From Rahnella variigena (GTDB lineage Bacteria > Pseudomonadota > Gammaproteobacteria > Enterobacterales > Enterobacteriaceae): 64,000 bases of DNA. Made by a program: the position numbers and the translations under genes. The DNA is taken from NCBI RefSeq assembly GCF_003610915.1, contig NZ_NSDJ01000002.1, positions 62,001 through 126,000 of the forward strand. The letters are read 5' to 3'. Shown in pieces: positions 43,873 to 50,902 of the stretch. Within the stretch, counting starts at the first letter, position 1. Each line of letters opens with the position of its first letter. The notes below the pieces were generated by a model. The model saw only the letters and a program-made list of their open reading frames with translations. It searched no databases and had not been told where the DNA came from.

Positions 43873-44673
43873 TCAGTTCTCTTCAGGCCATGGGGTCAAT
43901 ATTTCATAGCCATCTTTTGTCACCGCAATCATATGTTCCCATTGTGCGGACAACGAATGATCTTTAGTCACCACCGTCCAGCCGTCGGGCAGCACTTTAT
44001 TCTGCTTTTTACCGGCGTTCAGCATCGGTTCGATGGTGAATAACATGCCTTCCTGCAACACCAGTCCGCGGCCTTTTTCACCGTAATGCAGCACCTGCGG
44101 ATCTTCGTGATAACCCATGCCGATGCCGTGACCGCAGTATTCTTCTACGATGGAAAACCCTTCGCGCTTCGCTACCGAGGCAATGGCATGACCCACATCA
44201 CCGAGGGTTGCGCCGGGACGCACCACTTCGATACCGGCCATCATTGCTTCAAAGGTGGTATCCACCAGACGGCGAGCCATAATGCTCGGCTCACCGGCGT
44301 AATACATGCGGCTGGTGTCGCCGTACCAGCCATCTTTGATCAGCGCCACGTCGATGTTCACGATATCGCCTTTCTTCAGCGCTTTATCGGAAGGAATACC
44401 GTGGCAAATCACATGGTTGACGGAGGTGCAGGTGGTTTTCTGATAGCCGTGATAACCGATATTTGCCGGGATCGCCTGTAATTCGTTGACGATAAAATCG
44501 TGGCAGATGCGGTCCAGTTCATTGGTCGTGACACCCGGTACCACATAAGGCGTGATCATATGCAGCACCCGCGCTGCCAGTTTACCGGCGATACGCGCTT
44601 TATCGATGCCTTCCGGCGTTTTGACCATGCGGTTATTATTGACGAAATATCGGCTGTCTAAACCATTATTCAT
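43873..44673 (-). CDS. map: Methionine aminopeptidase type I (accessory copy)
   Basis: ATG 44673 has a strong AGGAAGG site and gives 266 residues. Metal ligands of type I Map are visible: VNIDVALIKDGWYGDTSRMY (two Asp), GHGIGMGYHEDPQVLHYG (His), MLFTIEPMLN (Glu) and WEHMIAVT (Glu). It removes initiator Met. The essential Map normally lies beside rpsB, so this is probably a second copy. Its start overlaps the end of the ParD-like gene by eight bases, so the two are translationally coupled. The last ten residues (YEILTPWPEEN) contain no extra domain. Confidence 0.92.
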   Translation of the reverse strand: MNNGLDSRYFVNNNRMVKTPEGIDKARIAGKLAARVLHMITPYVVPGVTTNELDRICHDFIVNELQAIPANIGYHGYQKTTCTSVNHVICHGIPSDKALKKGDIVNIDVALIKDGWYGDTSRMYYAGEPSIMARRLVDTTFEAMMAGIEVVRPGATLGDVGHAIASVAKREGFSIVEEYCGHGIGMGYHEDPQVLHYGEKGRGLVLQEGMLFTIEPMLNAGKKQNKVLPDGWTVVTKDHSLSAQWEHMIAVTKDGYEILTPWPEEN

Positions 44674-44920
44674 TGCTTGCCTTCCTGTGTGTGCCGCTGA
44701 CATTTAACAGCGTGCGGATACTTCCGGTGTTTTCTTCAGATTCCAAGCTGCAACGCACCAGCAATTGCGAAATCTCGCTGTGCGTCATGTCCGGATGAGT
44801 TTCCATCAGCATACCGATTTTCATCCAGTGCTCGGCCTGCGCGTTGATGGAACGCGTATACGCCAGACTGGCGATGCGCAGATTCTCATGCATCAGTTCG
44901 GAGATTTTAATGATACCCAT
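44666..44920 (-). CDS. ParD-like family protein
   Basis: An 84-residue protein: MGIIKISELMHENLRIASLAYTRSINAQAEHWMKIGMLMETHPDMTHSEISQLL. This matches the ParD-like family (PF11903), small ribbon-helix-helix-like proteins named for similarity to ParD antitoxins. AGGA lies 7 bases ahead of the ATG. No ParE toxin is adjacent; the coupled downstream gene is a methionine aminopeptidase. An inverted repeat in the promoter suggests autoregulation. Confidence 0.82.
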   Translation of the reverse strand: MGIIKISELMHENLRIASLAYTRSINAQAEHWMKIGMLMETHPDMTHSEISQLLVRCSLESEENTGSIRTLLNVSGTHRKASNE

Positions 44921-44933
44921 CGGGCGTCCTCAT

Positions 44934-44965
44934 TAGTATACGAATCATATATGTTTTATATACTA
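44934..44965. promoter_or_regulatory. Inverted repeat TAGTATA...TATACTA at the ParD-like promoter
   Basis: Seven-base perfect arms at 44934-44940 and 44959-44965, 14 bases upstream of the ParD-like start, in AT-rich DNA with a TATAAT-like stretch. It is a candidate operator for the ribbon-helix-helix-like product. Confidence 0.5.
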
Positions 44966-44996
44966 CGCAGGTCGCTGTCAATTTTCCAATAAAAAA

Positions 44997-45019
44997 GCCT
45001 CCGCTGAACAGACGGAGGC
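44997..45019 (-). terminator. Terminator of the MXKDX protein operon
   Basis: Minus strand: GCCTCCG, nine-base loop, CGGAGGC, then TTTTTTATT. It lies 32 bases past the stop at 45051. Confidence 0.85.
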
Positions 45020-45050
45020 GTTTTCGCTGCATAGCCGGGTTTAGCGGCGT

Positions 45051-45332
45051 TTACTGGGCAGAGGTGTTTTTTTTCATGGCATCTTTCGACATGTTGTCTT
45101 TGGACATTGAGTCTTTAGACATGCTGTCTTTCTTCATATGATCTTTCGACATGCAGTCTTTGCCCATGCTGTCTTTAGCCATGGAATCTTTACTCATGCT
45201 GTCTTTTTTCATGCAGTCTTTCGACATATGGCCCATGGTATCTTTCTTCGCCATCGCGTCAGCAGCATAAGTGGTGCTCACAGCGCCCATCATCAGACAA
45301 GCAGACATCATCATTACGGTTAACTTTTTCAT
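45051..45332 (-). CDS. Methionine-rich MXKDX-repeat periplasmic protein (MrpX-like)
   Basis: ATG 45332 has an AAGGA site 7 bases upstream; the longer frame to 45449 is not needed. The 93-residue product has a signal peptide (MKKLTVMMMSACLMMGAVSTTYA) and a mature part built of about eleven five-residue repeats of form M-x-K-D-x (MSKDC, MKKDS, MSKDS, MAKDS, MGKDC...), with 13 Met in ~70 residues. It is encoded after a YedY-type molybdoenzyme and a cytochrome b, as for MrpX, a methionine-rich scavenger of hypochlorite described in Azospira suillum. A sacrificial methionine pool recycled by the neighbouring reductase is the inferred role. Confidence 0.85.
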   Translation of the reverse strand: MKKLTVMMMSACLMMGAVSTTYAADAMAKKDTMGHMSKDCMKKDSMSKDSMAKDSMGKDCMSKDHMKKDSMSKDSMSKDNMSKDAMKKNTSAQ

Positions 45333-45402
45333 GATAAATCCTTCTTTTAGGTTTTGAGATACAAAGGTTGTTGTGGACAGTGTTGATCCTTGAGGATCGT
45401 GT

Positions 45403-46206
45403 TCAGCTTCCGCCGAACCAGTTGTAGCCCTGATCTTCCCAGTAGCCACCAGTGAACTTGTTTGTTATTTCAATGACTTCAATATGCTTTGGATTCTTAT
45501 AGCCGAGTTTGGTCGGCATTCTGAGCTTCATCGGGAAGCCGTATTTTCGCGGTAAAATCTGGCCGTCATAAGTCAGCGCCAGCAGGGTTTGCGGATGCAG
45601 TGCCGTCGCCATATCAATGCTGGTGTAATACTGATCTGCGCATTTAAAACTGACGTATTCCGCCGTGAGATCGGCCCCGATCAGACGCAGAAAATCACCG
45701 AACGGCACGCCGCCCCATTTGCCAATCGCGCTCCAGCCTTCGACACAAATGTGACGAGTCACCTGGCTGACCTGCGCCATTTTGTACAGCGTTGGCAATG
45801 ACCATTCGCGTTTATCCAGCGCCAGACCGGCGATTTTCAGGCGATAAGCGTTACCGTCTACTTCCGGTGCGTCGTCTTCGGCGTAAAAAGCGTTAAACGG
45901 AAACGGACGTGTGATCATCGATTCGGCGTACACCGGCGCCAGGCGCGTCGAGCCAAACAGCCAGCCTTGCACGCGGTCGTTGAATCCAGAAATCTTACCG
46001 AGCGCGTTTTCGACGCTGGCGTTATCGCTGATATCGCAACCGGTGAGCATCGCGACGCCGCCGAGCGTCAGCCCGCGTTGCAGGAACAGGCGGCGGGAGG
46101 GCGCATCCAGTTCGCGGATAATCTGTTTTTTCGCTTCCTGTAAAATCGCTTCGCTGTCGGAAGGGCTGAAAATCTGGCTGATACTTTTTTTGAGGATGTT
46201 TTTCAT
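45403..46206 (-). CDS. YedY-type molybdopterin oxidoreductase, Tat lipoprotein
   Basis: A 267-residue sulfite-oxidase-fold enzyme. Twin Arg38-Arg39 (SRRLFLQRGLTLGGVAMLTGC) starts a Tat signal, and LTGC forms a lipobox with Cys57, so it is probably membrane-anchored in the periplasm. The molybdenum ligand is Cys154 in RHICVEGWSAIGKWGG, followed by VPFGDFLRLIG. KYGFPMKLRMPTKLGYKNPKHI fits the YedY/MsrP group. It follows the cytochrome gene by 10 bases. By analogy with MsrP/YedY1 it may reduce methionine sulfoxide in periplasmic proteins using electrons from the cytochrome. Confidence 0.88.
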   Translation of the reverse strand: MKNILKKSISQIFSPSDSEAILQEAKKQIIRELDAPSRRLFLQRGLTLGGVAMLTGCDISDNASVENALGKISGFNDRVQGWLFGSTRLAPVYAESMITRPFPFNAFYAEDDAPEVDGNAYRLKIAGLALDKREWSLPTLYKMAQVSQVTRHICVEGWSAIGKWGGVPFGDFLRLIGADLTAEYVSFKCADQYYTSIDMATALHPQTLLALTYDGQILPRKYGFPMKLRMPTKLGYKNPKHIEVIEITNKFTGGYWEDQGYNWFGGS

Positions 46207-46216
46207 CAGGTCTTCC

Positions 46217-46873
46217 TTAACGTCCGCGGATCATGGCAATCAGGGTTTTCGGCACCAGCGCCACCATCACGATATGCAGCACCACAAATCCCACCAGTGA
46301 AGCCATCGCCAGAAAATGCACATAACGCGCCGTATCAAAGCCGCCCATCAGTTCGCGCAGCAGCGGAAATTGCACGGATTTCCACACCACCAGCCCGGAA
46401 AGCACCAGCACAATGCCGTCAAACATCACGAACACATACGCCGCACGCTGAACCATATTGTAGTGACGCAAATCGTCGTGTTTCAGCTTGCCGCGCACGG
46501 CAGCCAGTAAATCGTTGAAGATGCCGCGCGGCGTCAGAGGCCAGAATTTTCGTTTCATGCGGCCGGTAAAAATGTTCATCATCAGATAAAACAGGCCGTT
46601 AAATCCAAACAGCCACATACCGGCGAAATGCCACTGAATGCCGCCACCGAGCCAGCCACCAAGTGTGACCGTTGGCGGGAAATCAAAATTAAACAGCGGT
46701 GAGGCGTTATAAATCTGCCAGCCGCTGGTGACCATAATCAGCACCGCCAGCGCGTTCAGCCAGTGCGTCAGACGAAGCCATAACGGATGCACGATGGCGG
46801 GTTTTTGTTTTGACGGATGCACGATGGCGGGTTTTTGTTTTGCCTGTCCGGGTAAATCCGTGTGTATTGTCAT
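46217..46873 (-). CDS. Cytochrome b561-type membrane electron donor (YedZ1-like)
   Basis: A 218-residue membrane protein with four core helices and heme-type His: LRLTHWLNALAVLIMVTSGW, IQWHFAGMWLFGFNGLFYLM, YVFVMFDGIVLVLSGLVVW, and YVHFLAMASLVGFVVLHIVMV. It fits the b561 / Ni-Fe-hydrogenase cytochrome b family, unlike the MsrQ partner of E. coli MsrP. It probably passes quinol electrons to the molybdoenzyme. The N-terminus holds a duplicated motif (KQKPAIVHP twice). The divergent gap 46874-47026 to the response regulator holds the promoters of both units. Confidence 0.87.
   Translation of the reverse strand: MTIHTDLPGQAKQKPAIVHPSKQKPAIVHPLWLRLTHWLNALAVLIMVTSGWQIYNASPLFNFDFPPTVTLGGWLGGGIQWHFAGMWLFGFNGLFYLMMNIFTGRMKRKFWPLTPRGIFNDLLAAVRGKLKHDDLRHYNMVQRAAYVFVMFDGIVLVLSGLVVWKSVQFPLLRELMGGFDTARYVHFLAMASLVGFVVLHIVMVALVPKTLIAMIRGR
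46784..46842 (-). repeat. 30-bp in-frame tandem duplication in the cytochrome gene
   Basis: A 29-base stretch starting CGGATGCACGATGGCGG at 46784 recurs at 46814, a 30-base period, duplicating ten codons (KQKPAIVHPS). The copies are identical, so the duplication is recent or maintained. Confidence 0.9.
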
Positions 46874-47026
46874 GATGAAGTCCGGCTGTCCGTCCTGTGA
46901 TGAAGCGAGTATTGAGCGGATTTGTTCCCCGATACCTCACGCAAAGTTAAATAAAATGTGATAACTCGCGGGCGGTTGCTTGTGTAGACTCAAACCATTG
47001 GGGAACACCACGTTTTGGGATGACAT

Positions 47027-47749
47027 ATGGATAAGACGAAGAAGATCCTGATCGTTGAAGATGACGGGGATATCGCAGAACTGCTCAGCCTGCATCTGCG
47101 TGATGAAGGTTATGAAATTACGCACGCCGCAGACGGTAATCTGGGCGTGGCGCATCTGGAGAAAGGCGGCTGGGACGCGCTGATCCTCGACCTGATGCTG
47201 CCGGGTGTAGACGGTCTGGAAATCTGCCGCCGTGCGCGCAACATGACGCGTTATACGCCGATCATTATTATCAGCGCACGTTCCAGCGAAGTGCATCGGG
47301 TGCTCGGGCTGGAACTGGGCGCGGATGATTATCTGGCAAAACCTTTCTCCATGCTGGAACTGGTGGCGCGGGTCAAGGCGCTGTTCCGGCGGCAGGAAGC
47401 GATGAGTCGCAATATGAAAATGGATGCCGGTACCCTGAGTTTTTCCGGGCTGGTCATCGACCCGATTGCTCGCGAAGTGATGCTCAGTCAGCAGCCCGTT
47501 GAACTGACGCCGCGAGAGTTTGATTTGCTGTATTTCTTTGCCAAAAATCCCGGCAAAGTGTTCTCGCGCCTCAGCCTGCTCAATCAGGTCTGGGGCTACG
47601 AACACGAAGGGTATGAACATACGGTGAACACCCATATCAACCGTCTGCGCATCAAGATAGAAGCTAATCCGGCCGAGCCGGAACGTATTCTGACCGTGTG
47701 GGGAAAAGGCTACAAATTCGTGTCTTCCGCTGAAGACGCGCAAGGGTAA
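47027..47749 (+). CDS. OmpR-family response regulator
   Basis: A 240-residue regulator with receiver domain (ILIVEDDGDIAELL, phospho-acceptor Asp55 in LILDLMLPG, Lys in YLAKPFS) and a winged-helix DNA-binding domain (LTPREFDLLYFFAKNPGKVFSRLSLLNQVWGY...HTVNTHINRLRIKIE...ILTVWGKGYKF). The kinase starts 3 bases after its stop. It is divergent from the cytochrome/molybdoenzyme/Met-rich protein operon, the likely target. Confidence 0.93.
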   Translation: MDKTKKILIVEDDGDIAELLSLHLRDEGYEITHAADGNLGVAHLEKGGWDALILDLMLPGVDGLEICRRARNMTRYTPIIIISARSSEVHRVLGLELGADDYLAKPFSMLELVARVKALFRRQEAMSRNMKMDAGTLSFSGLVIDPIAREVMLSQQPVELTPREFDLLYFFAKNPGKVFSRLSLLNQVWGYEHEGYEHTVNTHINRLRIKIEANPAEPERILTVWGKGYKFVSSAEDAQG

Positions 47750-47752
47750 ATC

Positions 47753-49219
47753 ATGAAAAATCTCACGCTGGCGCAAAGACTGACTCTGGTATTTACGGTG
47801 TTACTGATCGCCTGCTGCGCGCTTTCCGGCTATATGCAGGTGCGCTCCAGCAACCAGTACAGCCAGTCGGTGATCCAGCGGCTGTCGGCCAACCTGGCGA
47901 CGCAGATAGCGGCGAATAATCCGCTGCTCAGCGAGGGTGACTGGGATCCGAAAGTGGTCCATACCTTGTTCGATCAGCTGATGGCGGTGAATCCCAGCGT
48001 TGAGGTTTATCTGCTGGATAAAGACGGCAATATTGTCGGCAATGCTGCTCCTGCTGGCAGGCTGCAACAGAAACGCATCGATCTGGCACCGGTGAACGCG
48101 CTGATTCATGGTGCGAAAATGCCGGTGTATGGCGATAATCCGCGCGACCCGCATACTCCGCAGGTCTTCAGTGTCGCGCCGTTGCGGGTCAACGGAGAAA
48201 CTCAGGGTTACGTGTACATCGTTCTGCTCGGGGATGCTTACACCGCGCTGACCAGTGACGCGCAATATCAGTCGGCGATATCTCTGGCGCTGCGCTCGAT
48301 GGGGCTGGTGGCGCTGTTTGGTTTGCTGGCCGGTGCGCTGGCGTTCCGCTGGGTGACGCGTCCGGTGCGAAAACTCACGGCGCAAATTGCCGAACTTGAT
48401 ACCGGCGGCATGGACGCCATTCAGGCGCTGGCGAAAACGGAGACACCGGCCGGTGCCGCCCGCGATGAAGTCACGCAACTGCAACAGGCATTTGTCGCGC
48501 TGGCAAAACGTATCGATCAGCAATGGCAAAGCCTGATGGTGCAGGATCAGCAACGGCGTGAATTTATCGCCAATATTTCCCACGATCTGCGTACGCCGCT
48601 GACGTCGTTGCACGGTTATCTGGAAACGCTGTCGGTGAAATCAGACCATCTGAGCAATGAAGATCGCCAGCGTTATCTGAATATCGCTCTGACGCAGAGT
48701 AAAAAAGTCGGCCGTCTGGCGCAGGAATTATTCGAACTGGCGCGGCTGGAATACGGCGTGGTGAAACCGCAGAAAGAACCGTTCTCGCTGAGTGAATTAG
48801 TGCAGGATGTTTTCCAGAAATTCGAGCTGGCAACCGAAACCCGCGGGCAAAAATTACTGGCCGATATCACGCCGGGGATCCCGCTGGTGAATGCTGATTT
48901 AGGCATGATTGAACGGGTGCTGACCAACTTGCTGGATAACGCCATCCGCTTCACGCCGGAAGGGGGCACGATAGAAATTAAACTGTGGCCGCACGAAGGG
49001 CAGGTGATGGTACAACTGAAGGATAGCGGACCGGGCATTGCGCCGGAACTGAAAGACAGCCTGTTTGTACGTCCGTCGATACTCAGTACCAACAAACACC
49101 GCGCAGGCGGGCTGGGGCTGATGATTGTCCGCCGCATTCTGCAACTGCACGGCAGCGATATCCAGCTGATTGAACAGCCGAAACACGGCGCTTGTTTTCA
49201 ATTTTCAGTGCCGGTCTGA
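47753..49219 (+). CDS. Membrane sensor histidine kinase
   Basis: A 488-residue kinase. The first membrane segment is LTLVFTVLLIACCALSGYM, followed by a periplasmic domain of ~140 residues (30-170), a second segment ALRSMGLVALFGLLAGALAF, a HAMP domain (TRPVRKLTAQIAELDTGG), phospho-His277 in FIANISHDLRTPLTSLHGY and an ATPase domain (NLLDNAIRFTPEGG, LKDSGPGI, GGLGLMIVRRI). The stimulus is unknown; by context it may be oxidative or chlorine stress in the periplasm. Confidence 0.92.
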   Translation: MKNLTLAQRLTLVFTVLLIACCALSGYMQVRSSNQYSQSVIQRLSANLATQIAANNPLLSEGDWDPKVVHTLFDQLMAVNPSVEVYLLDKDGNIVGNAAPAGRLQQKRIDLAPVNALIHGAKMPVYGDNPRDPHTPQVFSVAPLRVNGETQGYVYIVLLGDAYTALTSDAQYQSAISLALRSMGLVALFGLLAGALAFRWVTRPVRKLTAQIAELDTGGMDAIQALAKTETPAGAARDEVTQLQQAFVALAKRIDQQWQSLMVQDQQRREFIANISHDLRTPLTSLHGYLETLSVKSDHLSNEDRQRYLNIALTQSKKVGRLAQELFELARLEYGVVKPQKEPFSLSELVQDVFQKFELATETRGQKLLADITPGIPLVNADLGMIERVLTNLLDNAIRFTPEGGTIEIKLWPHEGQVMVQLKDSGPGIAPELKDSLFVRPSILSTNKHRAGGLGLMIVRRILQLHGSDIQLIEQPKHGACFQFSVPV

Positions 49220-49234
49220 ATCCTGATTATGTTT

Positions 49235-49264
49235 TTGTAACAGCATGAAAGAGTGAACTATAAT
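49235..49264 (+). promoter_or_regulatory. Promoter of the guanidine riboswitch-sugE unit
   Basis: TTGTAA at 49235-49240 and a perfect TATAAT at 49259-49264, spacer 18. It lies within a long inverted repeat (arms around CAGCATGAAAGAGTG and CACTCTTCATGCTG, 49242-49282), so the promoter is embedded in a potential hairpin. Predicted start near 49271 places both riboswitch hairpins in the leader. Confidence 0.65.
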
Positions 49265-49283
49265 CTTTCACTCTTCATGCTGA

Positions 49284-49328
49284 CTGGACGACCAGAGACT
49301 CAGCCATACTAAGCAGGGACGACCTTGC
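49284..49328 (+). ncRNA. Guanidine-II (mini-ykkC) riboswitch
   Basis: Two small hairpins with ACGA tetraloops, the hallmark of the class: CTGG-ACGA-CCAG at 49284-49295 and GCAGGG-ACGA-CCTTGC at 49313-49328, separated by a 17-base linker. The AGGA ribosome site (49337-49340) and sugE ATG (49347) follow. Guanidinium binding at the paired loops is known in the class to free the ribosome site of exporter genes. Confidence 0.92.
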
Positions 49329-49346
49329 GCGTTTTCAGGAACTATC

Positions 49347-49667
49347 ATGGCCTGGTTCTATCTGTTTCTTGCCGGTATTTTCGAAGTGGTCTGGTCGACC
49401 GCAATGAAAGAATCCCACGGTTTTACCCGCCTTATTCCCAGTATTCTCACGGTTTTCTTCATGATCCTCAGCGTCATTTTGCTGGCGATTTCGATGAAAA
49501 CGCTGCCGCTCGGCACGTCTTACACCGTCTGGGTCGGCATCGGCGCTATCGGTGCCTTCATTCTCGGCGTGGTGATGTTCGGCGAAAGCCTCAACCCGCT
49601 GCGGGTGATCGCCGTGCTGCTGATTTTCTCCGGCGTGGTTCTGCTAAAAGTGGCGACGAAAGATTAA
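49347..49667 (+). CDS. sugE: Guanidinium exporter Gdx/SugE (SMR family)
   Basis: A 106-residue four-helix small multidrug resistance protein. Glu13 in FLAGIFEVVWSTAMKES is the essential proton/substrate site, and the Gdx signature continues as KTLPLGTSYTVWVGIGAIGAFILGVVMFGESLNPLRV. Length is standard. The guanidine-II riboswitch in its leader confirms the guanidinium export role over general drug efflux. Confidence 0.96.
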   Translation: MAWFYLFLAGIFEVVWSTAMKESHGFTRLIPSILTVFFMILSVILLAISMKTLPLGTSYTVWVGIGAIGAFILGVVMFGESLNPLRVIAVLLIFSGVVLLKVATKD

Positions 49668-49688
49668 AGGCGGAAACGCTGATATGAC

Positions 49689-49718
49689 AAAGCCGCTCTG
49701 TACAAGGAGCGGCTTTTT
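49689..49718 (+). terminator. Terminator after sugE
   Basis: AAAGCCGCTC, eight-base loop, GAGCGGCTTT followed by further T, 22 bases past the sugE stop. Confidence 0.9.
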
Positions 49719-49769
49719 GTTATCTGATAACTTCAGCAAATCATTTGTACAGCACTGCGGGCATCTTCC

Positions 49770-50393
49770 TCAGAACCTTTCCCCTTCCAGCGTCGAATCA
49801 CACAACGCGAAAATCTTACCCCAGCCTTCGCCGGAGGCCAGCAGTTGCTGAATGTGCAGCGCGACATCGCTGCGGCGCACGCGGCCATGGGCTTCGGTTT
49901 GAATCAGATGGGCTTTGCCTGTCGCTTCGCCATTCATCAGGCCGCCGGGCCGTAAGATGCACCCGTCCAGCGCGCTGGTTTGCAGCCAGCTTTCCGCCAG
50001 TGATTTTTCGCGTACGGCCTGACCGAAGGCCTGTTTTGCGCGGGCAGACAGCGTCGGCCAGCTGTCGCCGCAGCCAATTGAGGTGACCAGTAACATTTGG
50101 CGGATACCGGTTTGCTCCGCAGTATCAATGATCAACCGGTTGGCGGTGTAATCGGCGAGTTTACCGCCCAGCGTTGACACGATTTGTGCCCCGCTGCCTG
50201 CCATTTGGCAGGCCTGTAAAACGTCGGCGGGATTAAGCGCATCGCCCTCAATGACGGTCACACCACGTGCGCGCAAGGTTTGCGCCTGTTCGGCGTTGCG
50301 GATAAGCGCGACCACCGGACGTTCCTGCGCCGTGAGCGCCACCAGTTCAGCGCCGACGCCGCTGCCTGCGCCAAAAATCAGCAAAGTGTTCAA
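49770..50393 (-). CDS. chuY: NAD(P)-binding protein ChuY (heme utilisation)
   Basis: A 207-residue Rossmann protein (LIFGAGSGVGAELVALTAQ at the N-terminus; GGKLADYTANRLIIDTAEQTGIRQMLLVTSIGCGDS). Length equals E. coli ChuY, described as acting on the tetrapyrrole product of ChuW. It starts with TTG 50393, three bases after the chuX stop, with GGGAG eight bases upstream. Last gene of chuWXY. Confidence 0.85.
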   Translation of the reverse strand: MNTLLIFGAGSGVGAELVALTAQERPVVALIRNAEQAQTLRARGVTVIEGDALNPADVLQACQMAGSGAQIVSTLGGKLADYTANRLIIDTAEQTGIRQMLLVTSIGCGDSWPTLSARAKQAFGQAVREKSLAESWLQTSALDGCILRPGGLMNGEATGKAHLIQTEAHGRVRRSDVALHIQQLLASGEGWGKIFALCDSTLEGERF

Positions 50394-50395
50394 GA

Positions 50396-50902
50396 TTATT
50401 TCTCCCTCTCAGCCAGAGTGGCGGGAAGGGCACGAAATGCATTCAGCTGATCGGTCAGTAATTCACGATGGCTGTCGCGCCCCACGAAAACCTTGAGCAT
50501 GGCATAACCGGAAGCGTTTAAAAACCAGACACTTGCTGTGCTCATTCCCATAAACGGACGTTCAACCAGTGCAATGTGCTGACAGTGCGTCGCGCGGATA
50601 TGCCCGCTCATGCCCCGTTTACCGCGCAGGTTAAAGTAACCGTGACGATGCGTGCCGGAGGGCAATTCGCCATGGAATTCGAGGATCAGATCGTCATTAT
50701 TGACCAGCGTCGTCACTTCACCCCATCCGGTGATGTTGTCCCATACGGCATCGAAATGGGTTCCGGCAAACAGATAACTTCCCGGCAGGTTCTGAATCAC
50801 TTCCAGCGGCGTGATGTGGTATTCGCGGGCGATATCTTCGACGGTGCCTTCTGGCTGCGTGGCGAGAAAGTCGATCAGGGACTGAAGTTTATCCGTTGGC
50901 AT
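50396..50902 (-). CDS. chuX: Heme utilisation protein ChuX/HutX
   Basis: A 168-residue heme-binding carrier. PEGTVEDIAREYHITPLEVIQNLPGS and FHGELPSGTHRHGYFNLRGKRGMSGHIRATHCQHIALVERPFMGM are typical of the HutX/ChuX fold. Its start overlaps the chuW end by 14 bases, indicating coupled translation. It passes heme to the degrading enzymes. Confidence 0.92.
   Translation of the reverse strand: MPTDKLQSLIDFLATQPEGTVEDIAREYHITPLEVIQNLPGSYLFAGTHFDAVWDNITGWGEVTTLVNNDDLILEFHGELPSGTHRHGYFNLRGKRGMSGHIRATHCQHIALVERPFMGMSTASVWFLNASGYAMLKVFVGRDSHRELLTDQLNAFRALPATLAEREK

Noticed and set aside
45051..45332. The short repeats as a CRISPR array or tandem DNA repeat
   Set aside because: The repetition is of codons (M-x-K-D-x) inside a signal-peptide protein with varying bases; there are no spacers of constant length.
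45333..45449. Longer start for the Met-rich protein (adding 39 residues)
   Set aside because: The added residues overlap the molybdoenzyme gene end and would bury the signal peptide; the internal ATG has a good ribosome site.
46937..47776. 279-residue minus-strand frame over the OmpR-type regulator
   Set aside because: The regulator on the plus strand has complete receiver and DNA-binding domains; this frame is its antisense.
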